Of a DNA stretch of 64,000 bases, positions 1 through 8,624 are shown piece after piece (the first letter of the stretch is position 1; each line of letters starts with the position of its first letter). Location of the stretch: the NCBI GenBank assembly GCA_027489335.1, contig JAIXZX010000008.1, positions 62,001 to 126,000 on the forward strand, in the 5' to 3' direction. The notes below the pieces were generated by a model. That model made no database searches. It was not told where the DNA came from and saw nothing but the letters and a program-made list of their open reading frames with translations. The position numbers were made by a program, and so were the translations under genes. This DNA comes from Caulobacteraceae bacterium (lineage in GTDB: Bacteria; Pseudomonadota; Alphaproteobacteria; Caulobacterales; Caulobacteraceae).

Positions 1-1120
1 GGAACTCCTCGTAGTAGGTCTTCAGGCCCTTCAGGATCTTGATCGTGTCCTCGAGCGTCGGCTCGTTTACATCGATCTTCTGGAAGCGACGGACGAGCGC
101 CCGATCCTTCTCGAAGTGCTGACGGAACTCCTTGTAGGTGGTCGAGCCCATGCAGCGCAGGGCGCCTGAGGCTAGGGCCGGCTTCAAGAGGTTCGAGGCG
201 TCCATGGCCCCGCCGCTGGTCGCGCCGGCGCCGATCACCGTGTGGATCTCGTCGATGAACAGGATGGCGTCGGGGTGGTTCTCCAGCTCCTTGACCACCT
301 GCTTGACCCGCTCCTCGAAGTCCCCGCGATAACGGGTGCCAGCCAGCAGCGCCCCCATGTCGAGGGAGAAGATGGTCGCCCCGGCCAGGACCTCGGGCAC
401 CTGCTTGTTGACGATCTTGCGGGCCAGGCCCTCGGCGATGGCGGTCTTGCCGACGCCCGGGTCGCCCACGAGCAGCGGATTGTTCTTGGTCCGCCGGCAC
501 AGGATCTGAATGCAGCGCTCAACCTCGGCGGCGCGGCCGATCAGGGGATCGACCTTGCCCTCCTTGGCCTTCTCGTTGAGATCGACGCAGTAGGCCTCGA
601 GCGCCTCGCCGCCGGTCTTGACGGTGGGCTTCTCCTCGTCGTCGGCGCCCTTGACGGGCTTGCCCTCGACGCTCGCGCCGGCCTTCTTGGCGATGCCATG
701 CGCGATGTAGTTCACCGCGTCGTACCGCGTCATGTCCTGCTCCTGCAGGAAATAGGCGGCGTGGCTTTCGCGCTCGGAGAAGATGGCCACCAGCACATTG
801 GCGCCGGTGACGTCCTCCCGGCCCGAGGACTGGACGTGGATGACCGCGCGCTGGATCACGCGCTGGAAGCCCGCCGTGGGCTTGGCGTCCTCCCCGTCAT
901 CGACCACCAGCGAGCGGAGCTCATTGTCCACATAGCCGGTGAGGGTGGCCCGAAGGGCGCCCAGGTCGACGTCGCAGGCGCGCATGACGGCTGCGGCTTC
1001 CTCATCGTCGATCAGCGCCAGGAGCAGATGCTCCAGGGTCGCATATTCATGCTTTCGCTCATTGGCGTAAGCGACCGCGCGATGCAGTGATTCTTCTAGG
1101 GGGCGCGAAAACGAGGGCAA
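1..1120 (-). CDS. clpA: ClpA, ATP-dependent Clp protease ATP-binding subunit (3' end outside window)
   Basis: AAA+ unfoldase that feeds substrates, including ClpS-delivered N-end-rule proteins, into the ClpP peptidase in the cytoplasm. About 373 codons are present: the N-terminal Clp_N repeat domain ([20 protein letters not shown], the site where ClpS docks) and most of the first ATPase module, with Walker [10 protein letters not shown], Walker B ILFIDEIH and the pore-region stretch after [12 protein letters not shown]. The second AAA+ module lies beyond position 1. The start is a TTG at 1120-1118 ([20 protein letters not shown]), which places the N-terminus where ClpA homologues start and has GAGAGG just upstream. 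It lies 10 bp behind clpS on the same strand, the usual clpS-clpA operon. Confidence 0.95.
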   Translation of the reverse strand, partial: MPSFSRPLEESLHRAVAYANERKHEYATLEHLLLALIDDEEAAAVMRACDVDLGALRATLTGYVDNELRSLVVDDGEDAKPTAGFQRVIQRAVIHVQSSGREDVTGANVLVAIFSERESHAAYFLQEQDMTRYDAVNYIAHGIAKKAGASVEGKPVKGADDEEKPTVKTGGEALEAYCVDLNEKAKEGKVDPLIGRAAEVERCIQILCRRTKNNPLLVGDPGVGKTAIAEGLARKIVNKQVPEVLAGATIFSLDMGALLAGTRYRGDFEERVKQVVKELENHPDAILFIDEIHTVIGAGATSGGAMDASNLLKPALASGALRCMGSTTYKEFRQHFEKDRALVRRFQKIDVNEPTLEDTIKILKGLKTYYEEF

Positions 1121-1130
1121 TCTGAGCCTC

Positions 1131-1460
1131 TCAATCCTTTTCCATGGTGCATTGAAGCGGGTGTTGATGCCGCCTGGCGGTATCTACGACCTGCGCGACT
1201 TTGGTCTCGGCCACCTCGAAGGTGAAGACACCGCAAACGCCCACGCCATACTGATGAACGTGCAACATGATCCTTGTCGCATCTTCGCGCGACTTGTTGA
1301 AATACTGCTCCAGGACGTAAACGACGAACTCCATCGGCGTGTAGTCGTCGTTCAGCAGCAGGACTCGGTACATGGACGGCTTTTGCGTCTTCGGCTTGGT
1401 CTGAGTGATGACCGCCGATTTGACGCCCGTCGACACATCACCTTGCTTGCGCTCGGCCAT
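1131..1460 (-). CDS. clpS: ClpS, adaptor for N-degron recognition by ClpAP
   Basis: Small adaptor of 109 residues that binds proteins with bulky hydrophobic N-terminal residues and hands them to ClpA. The ClpS core runs from about residue 29 to 106 with the [16 protein letters not shown] motif (the ND acidic pair contacts the N-degron amino group) and the [20 protein letters not shown] stretch. The unordered N-terminal ~28 residues are typical of the flexible tail. AGGAGA stands 8 nt before the ATG. It is the first gene of a clpS-clpA pair and lies 155 bp behind dinB. Confidence 0.97.
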   Translation of the reverse strand: MAERKQGDVSTGVKSAVITQTKPKTQKPSMYRVLLLNDDYTPMEFVVYVLEQYFNKSREDATRIMLHVHQYGVGVCGVFTFEVAETKVAQVVDTARRHQHPLQCTMEKD

Positions 1461-1615
1461 CGAAAACGTCTCCTGGCGGGAGTCTGGTTCCCGCCGCTAA
1501 GGGATTAGATATGGAAAAGGGGCGCGTTTGAAAGGGTTGAAATCGTCGAAGCCCGACCCCAAGCAGCCGACGCCCATCTTTTTATCGTTGCGCCTAGCGC
1601 CGTTTTTGCCCTGCC

Positions 1616-2890
1616 TCAATCCCGAACAGGGGGTTTTGAACGCAGGGCGCGGCCTCTTGTCAGGGCCTGGGGCCCAAATCGCGCCCTTATGGCGTCGGCG
1701 GTCTTCTCCCCGATGAGGATTCGCTGTTCCTCGCCGCCAAACAGCTCGCCAGCCCCTTGCGAGGCGGGCGTCAGCTCACTGAGGCCCACGCCGATCAGGC
1801 GGAAGGTGCGACCATCAGCCTCGCGACGCAGAAGCTCACGGGCGGCGGTGAACAGGGTCCTGGCCGTCTGGGTCGGTTCGGGAAGCGCCCGCCGGCGGGT
1901 CAGCAGCCGGAAATCCGGGGTCTTCAGCTTCAGGGTCACCACCCGGCCGGTGACGCCGGCGGCCCGGGCCTGGATCGCCACCCGTTCACAGAGGGGTGAA
2001 AGCCGGTCCTCCAGCGCCTCATAGGCGGCGATGTCGGTGTTGAAGGTGGTCTCGGCGCTGATTCCCTTGCGCACCTGGTCGGGGTCCACGGGCCGGGTGT
2101 CGCGCCCGTGCGCCAGGTCGTGCAGCCGCAGGCCATGCGCCCCGAAGCGGCGCGCCAGATCCTTCTGGTCCCAGCGGGCCAGGTCGCCGATGGTCTTCAG
2201 GCCGGCGGCCTCCAGGGATTTCACCATGGCCGGCCCCACGCCTGGCAGCAGGCCCACCGGCCGCGGCGCCAGAAAGCTCTGCGCCTCAGCCGCCCCGATC
2301 ACGGAAAAGCCCCGGGGCTTGTCCAGGTCCGAGGCGATCTTGGCCAGGAACTTGTTGGGGGCCAGGCCAATGGAGACGGTGAGCCCGGTCTGCGCTTCGA
2401 TGCGGGCCTGCACCCGGGCCAGGGTCACAGCCGGCGGCGCCCCATGCAGGCGCTCGGTGCCTGAAAGGTCCATCCAGGCCTCGTCCAGGGACAGGGGCTG
2501 GACAAGCGGCGTCAGCTCCGCCAGCAGGCCCATGATGATCTTGCTCTCGGCCTTGTACTTGGCGAAGTCCGGCTTGATCACCACGGCCTGGGGGCAGGCC
2601 GCCAGGGCCTTGAACATCGGCATGGCCGAGCGCACCCCATAGACCCTGGCCAGGTAGCAGCAGGTGGTCACCACCCCCCGGACCCCGCCGCCGACAATCA
2701 CCGGCTGGTCTCGAAGCTCTGGCCGGTCGCGCTTCTCCACCGACGCATAGAAGGCGTCGCAGTCCATATGGGCCATGGAGAGGTCAAACAGCTCGACGTG
2801 GGCCGCCAGTCGCGGCGAGCCGCAGGACGGGCAACGCCGGGTCGCCGGCGCCTCGCCGGTCCAGATGCAGTCGCGGCAGAGCGCCTTCAT
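1616..2890 (-). CDS. dinB: DNA polymerase IV (DinB, Y-family) with N-terminal Cys4 zinc motif
   Basis: Error-prone translesion polymerase. Y-family catalytic motifs are visible: HMDCDAFYASVE (first metal-binding Asp), SLDEAWMDLSG (catalytic Asp-Glu), the helix-hairpin-helix region LPGVGPAMVKSLEAAG, and a C-terminal little-finger domain. I start it at the internal ATG at 2890 (424 aa) because that ATG overlaps the stop of the upstream kinase gene as ATGA. The first ~30 residues carry C-x2-C...C-x2-C (CRDC, CPSC), a small zinc-ribbon-like module not found in the short E. coli-type DinB. The coupling to a ROK sugar kinase has no clear functional logic. Confidence 0.93.
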   Translation of the reverse strand: MKALCRDCIWTGEAPATRRCPSCGSPRLAAHVELFDLSMAHMDCDAFYASVEKRDRPELRDQPVIVGGGVRGVVTTCCYLARVYGVRSAMPMFKALAACPQAVVIKPDFAKYKAESKIIMGLLAELTPLVQPLSLDEAWMDLSGTERLHGAPPAVTLARVQARIEAQTGLTVSIGLAPNKFLAKIASDLDKPRGFSVIGAAEAQSFLAPRPVGLLPGVGPAMVKSLEAAGLKTIGDLARWDQKDLARRFGAHGLRLHDLAHGRDTRPVDPDQVRKGISAETTFNTDIAAYEALEDRLSPLCERVAIQARAAGVTGRVVTLKLKTPDFRLLTRRRALPEPTQTARTLFTAARELLRREADGRTFRLIGVGLSELTPASQGAGELFGGEEQRILIGEKTADAIRARFGPQALTRGRALRSKPPVRD

Positions 2891-3783
2891 GGCGCCTCGA
2901 GCGGCCAGAGCCAGGCCGCGCCTCGCACGCCAGAGGAGTCCCCGTGGACGGCCCATCGAATGGGCGTGTCGAACCCATCGGCGAACACATGCGGCCCGAT
3001 GGCGCCCGGCAGACGCTCATAGAGTTCGCCCACATTGGACATCCCGCCACCCAGCACGATGACGTCGGGATCAATCAGGTCGACCACGCCGGCCAGGGCC
3101 CGGCCCAGCCGGTCCACATAGCGCGAAAGGGCGCCCCGGGCGTCAGGATCGCCCGCCCGCGCCGCCTCAATGATCTCGGGGGCCGACAGACCCGCCCCAT
3201 GGTCGGCGGCCAGGGCCGGGCCGGAGATCCAGGTCTCCAGGCAGCCGCGGCGTCCGCACCAGCAGGCGGGCCCGGGATGCTCCTCCGCCGTGGCCCAGGG
3301 CAGGGGGGTGTGCCCCCATTCGCCGGCCACGCCGTTGCGCCCCTCGATCAGACGCCCGTCCACCACCAGCCCGCCGCCGCACCCGGTGCCCAGGATGGCG
3401 GCGAACACCACGCCTGCGCCCGCGCCTGCCCCATCGGCGGCCTCCGACAGGGCCAGGCAGTTGGCGTCGTTGGCCAGGCGCACGGGGCGGCCTAGCGCCG
3501 CCTCCAGATCCTGGCCGAACCGCTCTCCGTTCAGCCAGACGGAATTGGCGTTCCGGCTCAGGCCGGTGCGCGGGGAGATCGAGCCCGGCATGCCGACGCC
3601 GACCCGCGCCGCCGTCGCGCCAGCCTCAGCTTCCACCGCGGCCACAAGTTCGGTCACCACCGCAAGGGCTGGCCCATAGGCCCCGGGATTGGGTCTTCGC
3701 AGGCGCGCAATGATCGCGCCGGTCTTGGCCAGGGCGGCGGCCTCGATCTTGGTGCCGCCGAAATCGACCCCGATGCGGATCAT
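2887..3783 (-). CDS. ROK-family sugar kinase (fructokinase/glucokinase/N-acetylhexosamine kinase type)
   Basis: 298-residue cytoplasmic sugar kinase starting MIRIGVDFGGTKIEAAAL. Seen: N-terminal phosphate-binding DFGGTK motif, the second ATP site GTGCGGGLVVDG, and the ROK zinc-site segment CWCGRRGCLETWISG with its conserved cysteines, which together define the ROK family (usual length ~300). The substrate cannot be fixed from sequence; fructose, glucose or GlcNAc are the usual choices. I chose the ATG at 3783 since the upstream extension is low-complexity and precedes the conserved family N-terminus. The stop overlaps the dinB start (ATGA), implying translational coupling. The HAD gene lies 13 bp upstream in the same direction. 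Confidence 0.88.
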   Translation of the reverse strand: MIRIGVDFGGTKIEAAALAKTGAIIARLRRPNPGAYGPALAVVTELVAAVEAEAGATAARVGVGMPGSISPRTGLSRNANSVWLNGERFGQDLEAALGRPVRLANDANCLALSEAADGAGAGAGVVFAAILGTGCGGGLVVDGRLIEGRNGVAGEWGHTPLPWATAEEHPGPACWCGRRGCLETWISGPALAADHGAGLSAPEIIEAARAGDPDARGALSRYVDRLGRALAGVVDLIDPDVIVLGGGMSNVGELYERLPGAIGPHVFADGFDTPIRWAVHGDSSGVRGAAWLWPLEAP

Positions 3784-3796
3784 GGTCGTGTCGACG

Positions 3797-4525
3797 TCAG
3801 GAGATCGAATCGGCGATGGCGATGCGCAGGGCGTCCCAGTCATCGATCCGGGTGTGCCGGTCCGGCGCGGCCGGCGCCAAGGGCCGAAGGCGCTCATCGG
3901 CCACATGCTGGAAGCGGCTCACCGCCGGCGCGGTTTCGGCCACGGAGTCCAGGTTGGGCAGCAGGTCGTCGATGAAGGCGGCAGGCCCCTTCACCTGTTC
4001 GGCCAGGGCCGCGGCCAGCGGCCCCTTGGGCCCCGTATTGAGCAGCAGGGGATAGTCCAGGCCGTTGCGTCCCAGCCAGCGGGCCCGGGCCAGACGACCC
4101 TGGCCCGGCGCATTGGTCAGGATCACCACCCCGGCCTGCTCGGCCAGGCGGTGCAGCGCCTCGGCCGCGCCCTCGGCCACCCGCATCTCGCCCGACCCAT
4201 AGCGGAAGAAGTCGTCATAGTGCCGACGGCCCTCTTCGATCGCCAGATGGGTCTCTTCGCCCGGGCGATAGATGTTCTGGAACAGGGCGAACCGCTCCAC
4301 CCGGAACTCCAGCCCGCGGGTTTCCAGGAAGGCGCCGAAGCCCTCCATGAAATGCCCCAGCACCTCGTCCACATCGACGATCACCAGGGGGCGGGAGGGA
4401 TCGAGCCCCAGGGCCTCCACCTGCGGGGTGCGGGCGCGGTCCCGGGCGCTCGGCGCAGGGCCAGCCGCCCGTGACGTGGTCACAGGGTCAGGGACGGGCG
4501 GGACGGGGTGCGGCGTGTCGACCAC
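3797..4525 (-). CDS. HAD-like hydrolase, function unknown
   Basis: 242-residue soluble protein. After a Pro/Ala-rich N-terminus of about 45 residues the HAD motifs appear in order: [12 protein letters not shown] (motif I, DxD nucleophile pair), VVILTNAPG (motif II Thr), a Lys in [10 protein letters not shown] (motif III) and [11 protein letters not shown] (motif IV Asp pair), so a phosphatase-type active site looks intact. No specific subfamily is recognised; the substrate is unknown. It is the first gene of the minus-strand run HAD-ROK-dinB and diverges from divK, with the CtrA-type box only 17 bp upstream of its start. A less extended N-terminus (start further in) is possible. Confidence 0.75.
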   Translation of the reverse strand: MVDTPHPVPPVPDPVTTSRAAGPAPSARDRARTPQVEALGLDPSRPLVIVDVDEVLGHFMEGFGAFLETRGLEFRVERFALFQNIYRPGEETHLAIEEGRRHYDDFFRYGSGEMRVAEGAAEALHRLAEQAGVVILTNAPGQGRLARARWLGRNGLDYPLLLNTGPKGPLAAALAEQVKGPAAFIDDLLPNLDSVAETAPAVSRFQHVADERLRPLAPAAPDRHTRIDDWDALRIAIADSIS

Positions 4526-4541
4526 TGGCTCTCTCGTGCGG

Positions 4542-4556
4542 CTAACGCCAGTTTAA
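4542..4556. promoter_or_regulatory. CtrA-type binding box (CTAA-N7-TTAA)
   Basis: CTAACGCCAGTTTAA matches the CtrA consensus TTAA-N7-TTAA with one mismatch and exact spacing. It lies about 80 bp before the divK start and 17 bp before the divergent HAD gene. In Caulobacter crescentus divK transcription depends on CtrA, so site and target agree. Binding itself is inferred. Confidence 0.6.
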
Positions 4557-4636
4557 GGATATCCGTGGGATCAATGGAACCAAAGGTGGGGTCGGCGGCA
4601 GATTCGCTGGCCGACAAGAGCATCGTCGGGATGACC

Positions 4637-5002
4637 ATGGCCAAGAAGGTCCTCATCGTCGAGGATAACGAGCTGAACATGAAGCTGTTTCATGATCTGC
4701 TCGACGCGCAAGGGTATGAGACCCTGCAGACCCGCGAAGGCCTGCAAGCCCTCTCATTGGCCCGTGAGCACCGTCCCGACCTCATTCTCATGGATATCCA
4801 GCTGCCGGAGATTTCTGGGCTGGAGGTCACCAAATGGCTCAAGGAAGACGACGAGCTGGCGGGCATTCCCGTCGTCGCCGTCACCGCCTTCGCCATGAAG
4901 GGCGATGAGGAGCGTATCCGCGAAGGCGGCTGCGAGGCCTACATCTCCAAACCGATTTCGGTGTCGCACTTCCTCGACACGATTCGCCGACTCCTGGGGT
5001 AG
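4637..5002 (+). CDS. divK: DivK, single-domain response regulator of cell-cycle polarity
   Basis: 121-residue stand-alone receiver domain. In Caulobacter DivK is phosphorylated by DivJ, dephosphorylated by PleC, and acts through DivL/CckA to lower CtrA activity. The sequence is near identical to DivK as I recall it: [20 protein letters not shown] at the N-terminus with the acidic pair, the phosphoacceptor Asp in [13 protein letters not shown], Thr in [10 protein letters not shown] and Lys in YISKPIS. I start at the ATG at 4637 (MAKKVLIV); an ATG two codons earlier (4631) is equally possible, while the longer in-frame extension to 4508 overlaps the promoter and HAD start. pleD follows after 6 bp. 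Confidence 0.95.
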   Translation: MAKKVLIVEDNELNMKLFHDLLDAQGYETLQTREGLQALSLAREHRPDLILMDIQLPEISGLEVTKWLKEDDELAGIPVVAVTAFAMKGDEERIREGGCEAYISKPISVSHFLDTIRRLLG

Positions 5003-5008
5003 GCCGCC

Positions 5009-6373
5009 ATGTCCGCACGCATCCTGGTCGTGGACGATATCGAGGCCAACGTCCGGCTGCTCGAAGCCAAGCTCAGCGCCGAGTACTACGAGGTGCTGAC
5101 GGCCTATGATGGCCCCACGGCGCTGGCCATGGCTGCGGCCGAGCAGCCTGACATCGTCCTGCTGGACGTGATGATGCCCGGCATGGACGGCTTCCAGGTC
5201 TGCCGCCGGCTGAAGGATGATCCGGAGACCCGCCATGTGCCGGTGGTGCTGGTCACCGCCCTGGACGGCCGCGCCGACCGGATCGCGGGCCTTGAGGCCG
5301 GGGCCGACGAATTCCTGACCAAGCCCATCGACGACGTTATGCTGTTCGCCCGGGTGCGCAGCCTGACCCGGCTGAAGACCGTCATCGACGAGCTGCGGGT
5401 GCGCGAGGCCTCGGGCCGCCGCATCGGCGTCATCGCCGGCGCAGGCTCCCGCCTGGGCGGCACAGGGGGCCGGGTGCTGATCGTCGATGATCATGAGCGC
5501 CAGGCCCAGCGGGTCGCCGCCGAGCTCTCCATCGAACACCGCCCGGTCATCGAGTCGGAGCCGGAAAAGGCCCTGCTGACGGCCCGCGGCCCCGTGGACC
5601 TGGTGATCGTCAACGTCACCGCCCGCAGCTTCGATGGCCTGCGCTTCTGCGCCCAGCTGCGCTCGGACGAGGCCACCCGCCACCTGCCCATCCTGGCCAT
5701 CGTCGATTTCGACGAGCGGCCGCGGCTGATGAAGGCCCTGGACATCGGGGTCAACGACCTCTTGTCCAAGCCCATCGACCCCCAGGAGCTGTCGGCCCGG
5801 GCGCGCACCCAGATCCGCCGCAAGCGCTACACCGACTATCTGCGGGACAATCTCGACCATTCCCTGGAGCTGGCGGTCACCGACCAGCTCACCGGCCTGC
5901 ACAATCGCCGCTACATGACCGGCCAGCTCGAGGCCCTCGTCAAGCGCGCCGCCCATGGGGGCGAACCGGTGGCGGCCCTGCTCATCGACATCGACCACTT
6001 CAAGAAGATCAATGACGGCTACGGCCACGATGTGGGCGACGAGGTGCTGCGGGAGTTCGCCGTGCGCCTGGCCTCAAATGTCCGGGCCGTGGACCTGCCT
6101 TGCCGCTATGGCGGCGAGGAGTTCGTGGTGGTCATGCCCGGCACCCGGATCGAGGACGCCGAACGCATTGCCGAGCGTATCCGCCTGCACGTGGCCGGCT
6201 CGCCCTTCCGGGTGGCCCAGGGGACCGAGCTCCTGACCGCCACCATCTCCATCGGCGTGGCCGCCACCCTCGGCCCCGACGACACCCCTGACACCCTGCT
6301 CAAGCGCGCCGACGAGGGCCTCTATGAGGCCAAGTCCTCCGGCCGCAACAAGGTCATATCCCGGGCGGCTTAA
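5009..6373 (+). CDS. pleD: PleD, response regulator with diguanylate cyclase output
   Basis: 454 residues arranged REC-REC-GGDEF. The first receiver has the phosphoacceptor D53 (IVLLDVMMPGMDG) and Lys in FLTKPIDD. The second receiver keeps the fold but has Asn where Asp is needed (LVIVNVTARS), so it should act only in dimerisation, as in C. crescentus PleD. The GGDEF domain (about 290-454) has an intact active site CRYGGEEF and, just before it, RAVD, the RxxD inhibitory I-site for product feedback. It makes cyclic di-GMP from GTP and drives the swarmer-to-stalked change, including holdfast and stalk formation. Cotranscribed with divK; followed by a terminator. Confidence 0.97.
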   Translation: MSARILVVDDIEANVRLLEAKLSAEYYEVLTAYDGPTALAMAAAEQPDIVLLDVMMPGMDGFQVCRRLKDDPETRHVPVVLVTALDGRADRIAGLEAGADEFLTKPIDDVMLFARVRSLTRLKTVIDELRVREASGRRIGVIAGAGSRLGGTGGRVLIVDDHERQAQRVAAELSIEHRPVIESEPEKALLTARGPVDLVIVNVTARSFDGLRFCAQLRSDEATRHLPILAIVDFDERPRLMKALDIGVNDLLSKPIDPQELSARARTQIRRKRYTDYLRDNLDHSLELAVTDQLTGLHNRRYMTGQLEALVKRAAHGGEPVAALLIDIDHFKKINDGYGHDVGDEVLREFAVRLASNVRAVDLPCRYGGEEFVVVMPGTRIEDAERIAERIRLHVAGSPFRVAQGTELLTATISIGVAATLGPDDTPDTLLKRADEGLYEAKSSGRNKVISRAA

Positions 6374-6417
6374 AGGACCCGTGGGCTAAACGAGAACGAA
6401 CTTAGGGACGAAACGCA

Positions 6418-6446
6418 AAACGCCCGGCTGATCCAGCCGGGCGTTT
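6418..6446. terminator. Bidirectional intrinsic terminator between pleD and rpmG
   Basis: Perfect hairpin: AAACGCCCGGCT and AGCCGGGCGTTT around a 5-nt loop, A/T-flanked on both sides so a U-run forms in either direction. It lies between the convergent ends of pleD and rpmG. Confidence 0.85.
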
Positions 6447-6471
6447 CCTTGTTCGCTTGTGCGCGGCGATC

Positions 6472-6639
6472 CTACTTGATCTTGCCTTCGCGGAATTCCA
6501 CGTGCTTGCGCACGACGGGGTCGTACTTCTTCATGACCAGCTTGTCGGTCTTGGTGCGGGCGTTCTTCTTGGTCACGTAGAAAAAGCCGGTGTCCGCCGA
6601 GGAGTTCAGGCGGATCTTGATGGAAGCTGGCTTCGCCAT
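6472..6639 (-). CDS. rpmG: 50S ribosomal protein L33
   Basis: 55-residue basic protein starting [20 protein letters not shown], with the L33 signature [20 protein letters not shown]. It lacks the zinc-binding cysteines, so it is the cysteine-free (C-) form of L33 found in most proteobacteria. Component of the large ribosomal subunit near the E site. Stands alone as a monocistronic gene between its own promoter (6703-6730) and a strong terminator (6418-6446). Confidence 0.97.
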   Translation of the reverse strand: MAKPASIKIRLNSSADTGFFYVTKKNARTKTDKLVMKKYDPVVRKHVEFREGKIK

Positions 6640-6702
6640 GGTCGGTCCTCGCGGGGCCGGGCAAGCGCGCTTACCCCGGCAGTCATTTCGAATGAGCCGC
6701 GG

Positions 6703-6730
6703 ACAATACGAATCCGCAGACCAAAGTCAA
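6703..6730 (-). promoter_or_regulatory. Housekeeping (sigma-70 type) promoter of rpmG
   Basis: On the minus strand TTGACT, a 16-bp spacer, then TATTGT, about 65 bp before the rpmG start codon. The -35 box is almost consensus; such a strong site fits a ribosomal protein gene. Confidence 0.6.
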
Positions 6731-6811
6731 TGCGGGAGGGCGCAGCTGTCGTACGACATGGTTCTGTCGCCGGCCTCGATCAGGATAGGCCGTGGGGCGG
6801 GGAGGCGGTTC

Positions 6812-7213
6812 ATGCTCGATCACTTCGGACTCTATTGCCGCGACGCCGCGGTCAGCCTGCCCTTCTATCGCGCCTGCCTGGCGCCCTTGGGCATCGTGGT
6901 GACCGAGGAGCAGCCCAGGTTCAACGCCGCCATCTTCATGCGTCCTGGCTCGCCGATCTTCTGGTGGCTGGGGGAGGGCGGGGCGGAGATGGCGGCTCAG
7001 GCCGGGCGCTCGCGCATTCATCTTGGCTTTACAGCCCGCGGTCCCGCAGACGTGGACGGCTTCCACACAGCCGCCCTGGCTGCGGGCGGGATCGATAACG
7101 GCGGGCCAGGCTATCGCCGCCCGACCTGTTACTCGGCCTTTGTGCTCGACCCTGACGGCAACAATGTCGAGGCGATCTGGCAGACCGAGCGCCGGCCGCC
7201 TGCCGAACCCTAG
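6812..7213 (+). CDS. VOC-family (glyoxalase/bleomycin-resistance fold) protein
   Basis: 133-residue protein with the paired beta-alpha-beta-beta-beta modules of the vicinal oxygen chelate superfamily: MLDHFGLYCRDAAVSLPFY at the start with the usual first metal-site His, HLGFTARG in the middle, and the closing FVLDPDGNNVEAIW with a ligand-type Glu. Likely a metal-dependent lyase or dioxygenase-like enzyme or a small-molecule binding protein; the substrate is unknown. I start at 6812 with GGGGAGGCGG in front, since the longer frame runs through rpmG and its promoter. Its stop overlaps that of the convergent pirin gene by 3 bp. Confidence 0.82.
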   Translation: MLDHFGLYCRDAAVSLPFYRACLAPLGIVVTEEQPRFNAAIFMRPGSPIFWWLGEGGAEMAAQAGRSRIHLGFTARGPADVDGFHTAALAAGGIDNGGPGYRRPTCYSAFVLDPDGNNVEAIWQTERRPPAEP

Positions 7214-8043
7214 GCGCCCGCCGTGGTCAGCCGGCCGCTCTGGTAGTCGGCGAAGGCCTGGCGGATTTCCTCCACCGTGTTCATCACGAACGGGCCGTGG
7301 GCGACGACCGGCTCGTCGATGACGGGGGCGGCGTAGAAGAGGGCGCGGACGGTCGTCGTGGCGCTGAGCGCCAGGACGTCGTCGGCCTCGCGGGCGTGGA
7401 CCCAGGCGTGCTGGTCGGCGCGGACGACGGTCTGGGCGTCGCCGACCTTGGACTCACCCTGCAGGACCAGGACGAAGCCCCGCCAGCCCTTCTGCAGGGG
7501 CAGGTCCAGGGTGCCGCCGGCCTCCAGACGCAGATCCATCAGGGCCAGCGGCCAGAGGCTGCCGTGGGGCCGTTCGGCCTCGCCCAGGCGTCCGGCGTAG
7601 AGCCGCGCCTCATAGGCCTCGCCAGTGACCCGGGCGGCCTCTGCCGCCCGTTGGTCGCCATAGCGGGCCGGCGTCATCTTCTTCGCCGCCGGCAGGTTCA
7701 GCCACAGCTGCAGGGAGTGCACGCCCCGCGGCCCTGGCATCTCCGAATGCATCACCCCGCCACCGGCGGTCATGAACTGGACGTCGCCGGCCTCCAGCTC
7801 GCCATGGGCGCCGGTGTGGTCCTCGTGCAGCATCTGGCCTTCGAGGATGAAGGTCACCGTCTCCATTCCCCGGTGCGGGTGGGTGGGGAAGCCGGCCGGC
7901 GGGGCGAACCAATCCTCGGCCAGAAACAGGAAGGGGCTGTAGGGCGCATGCGCCTGCGGCGCGATGATCAGCCGGTTCTGGTGGCGGGGGCCCAGCACAT
8001 TGCGGGGGCCGGCGGTCTCGATGCGGTCGATCGCAAGCGCCAT
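7210..8043 (-). CDS. Pirin-family bicupin protein
   Basis: 277-residue protein with the pirin N-terminal cupin: FPTHPHRGMETVTFILEG gives the metal-ligand histidines, and EDHTGAHGELEAGDVQFMTAGGGVMHSE the remaining His/Glu ligands; a second cupin follows in the C-terminal half. Bacterial pirins bind Fe or another metal; some act as quercetin 2,3-dioxygenase, others bind enzymes. The specific role here is not fixed. Four bp behind the FMN reductase on the same strand, a pairing that suggests a shared redox or quinone/flavonoid role (inference). Confidence 0.9.
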   Translation of the reverse strand: MALAIDRIETAGPRNVLGPRHQNRLIIAPQAHAPYSPFLFLAEDWFAPPAGFPTHPHRGMETVTFILEGQMLHEDHTGAHGELEAGDVQFMTAGGGVMHSEMPGPRGVHSLQLWLNLPAAKKMTPARYGDQRAAEAARVTGEAYEARLYAGRLGEAERPHGSLWPLALMDLRLEAGGTLDLPLQKGWRGFVLVLQGESKVGDAQTVVRADQHAWVHAREADDVLALSATTTVRALFYAAPVIDEPVVAHGPFVMNTVEEIRQAFADYQSGRLTTAGA

Positions 8044-8047
8044 CGGC

Positions 8048-8605
8048 TCAGCCGCCGACCTTCGCGATCCAGGCGGCGAACTTGTCGCCCCAGCCCTCGA
8101 TGAAGGCTGCGAACTTGGGATCGGAGAAGCCGCCGTCAGCCGTGTAGTGCTCGTCCTTGTGGGTGAAATAGATCTGCGGCATGCCCATCACCGCCACATT
8201 GATGGCGGTCAGCACATTGCGCAGGTCCACCTGGGCCGCCGCCGTGCCCACCGCCCCCGGCGTCGCGCCAGCGATGGCCGCAGGCTTGCCCGACCACACC
8301 CCCTGGCCCGGAGGTCGCGAGGCCCAGTCGATGGCGTTCTTCAGCACGCCGGGCATGGAGCGGTTGTATTCCGGGGTCACGAACAGGACGGCGTCGGCGG
8401 CCTTGATCGCGTCCTTGAAGGCGATGACCGCAGCGGGCGGATCGGCCTCGTGGTCCTGGTTGTAGAGCGGCACATCGGCATAATCGACAATCTGCAGGTC
8501 GAGCTTGCCGGCGACGGTCTTGGCGATGGCGTCAGCCAGACGCCGGTTCACGGACTTGGCGCGAAGACTGCCGATGATGACGGCGACCTTGGGTCGATCG
8601 GACAT
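8048..8605 (-). CDS. NADPH-dependent FMN reductase / quinone reductase (ChrR/YieF-like)
   Basis: 185-residue flavodoxin-fold protein. Seen: FMN phosphate loop GSLRAKSVNRRLADAI, the family signature VLFVTPEYNRSMPGVLKNAIDW, and KPAAIAGATPGAVGT lining the flavin site. Family members reduce quinones, chromate, azo dyes or nitro compounds with NAD(P)H and protect from redox stress. Length is normal. It is followed by pirin at 4 bp and preceded by the Nudix gene at 19 bp, so probably part of one transcript. Confidence 0.9.
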   Translation of the reverse strand: MSDRPKVAVIIGSLRAKSVNRRLADAIAKTVAGKLDLQIVDYADVPLYNQDHEADPPAAVIAFKDAIKAADAVLFVTPEYNRSMPGVLKNAIDWASRPPGQGVWSGKPAAIAGATPGAVGTAAAQVDLRNVLTAINVAVMGMPQIYFTHKDEHYTADGGFSDPKFAAFIEGWGDKFAAWIAKVGG

Positions 8606-8624
8606 GCGGACTCCTGGATGGTTT

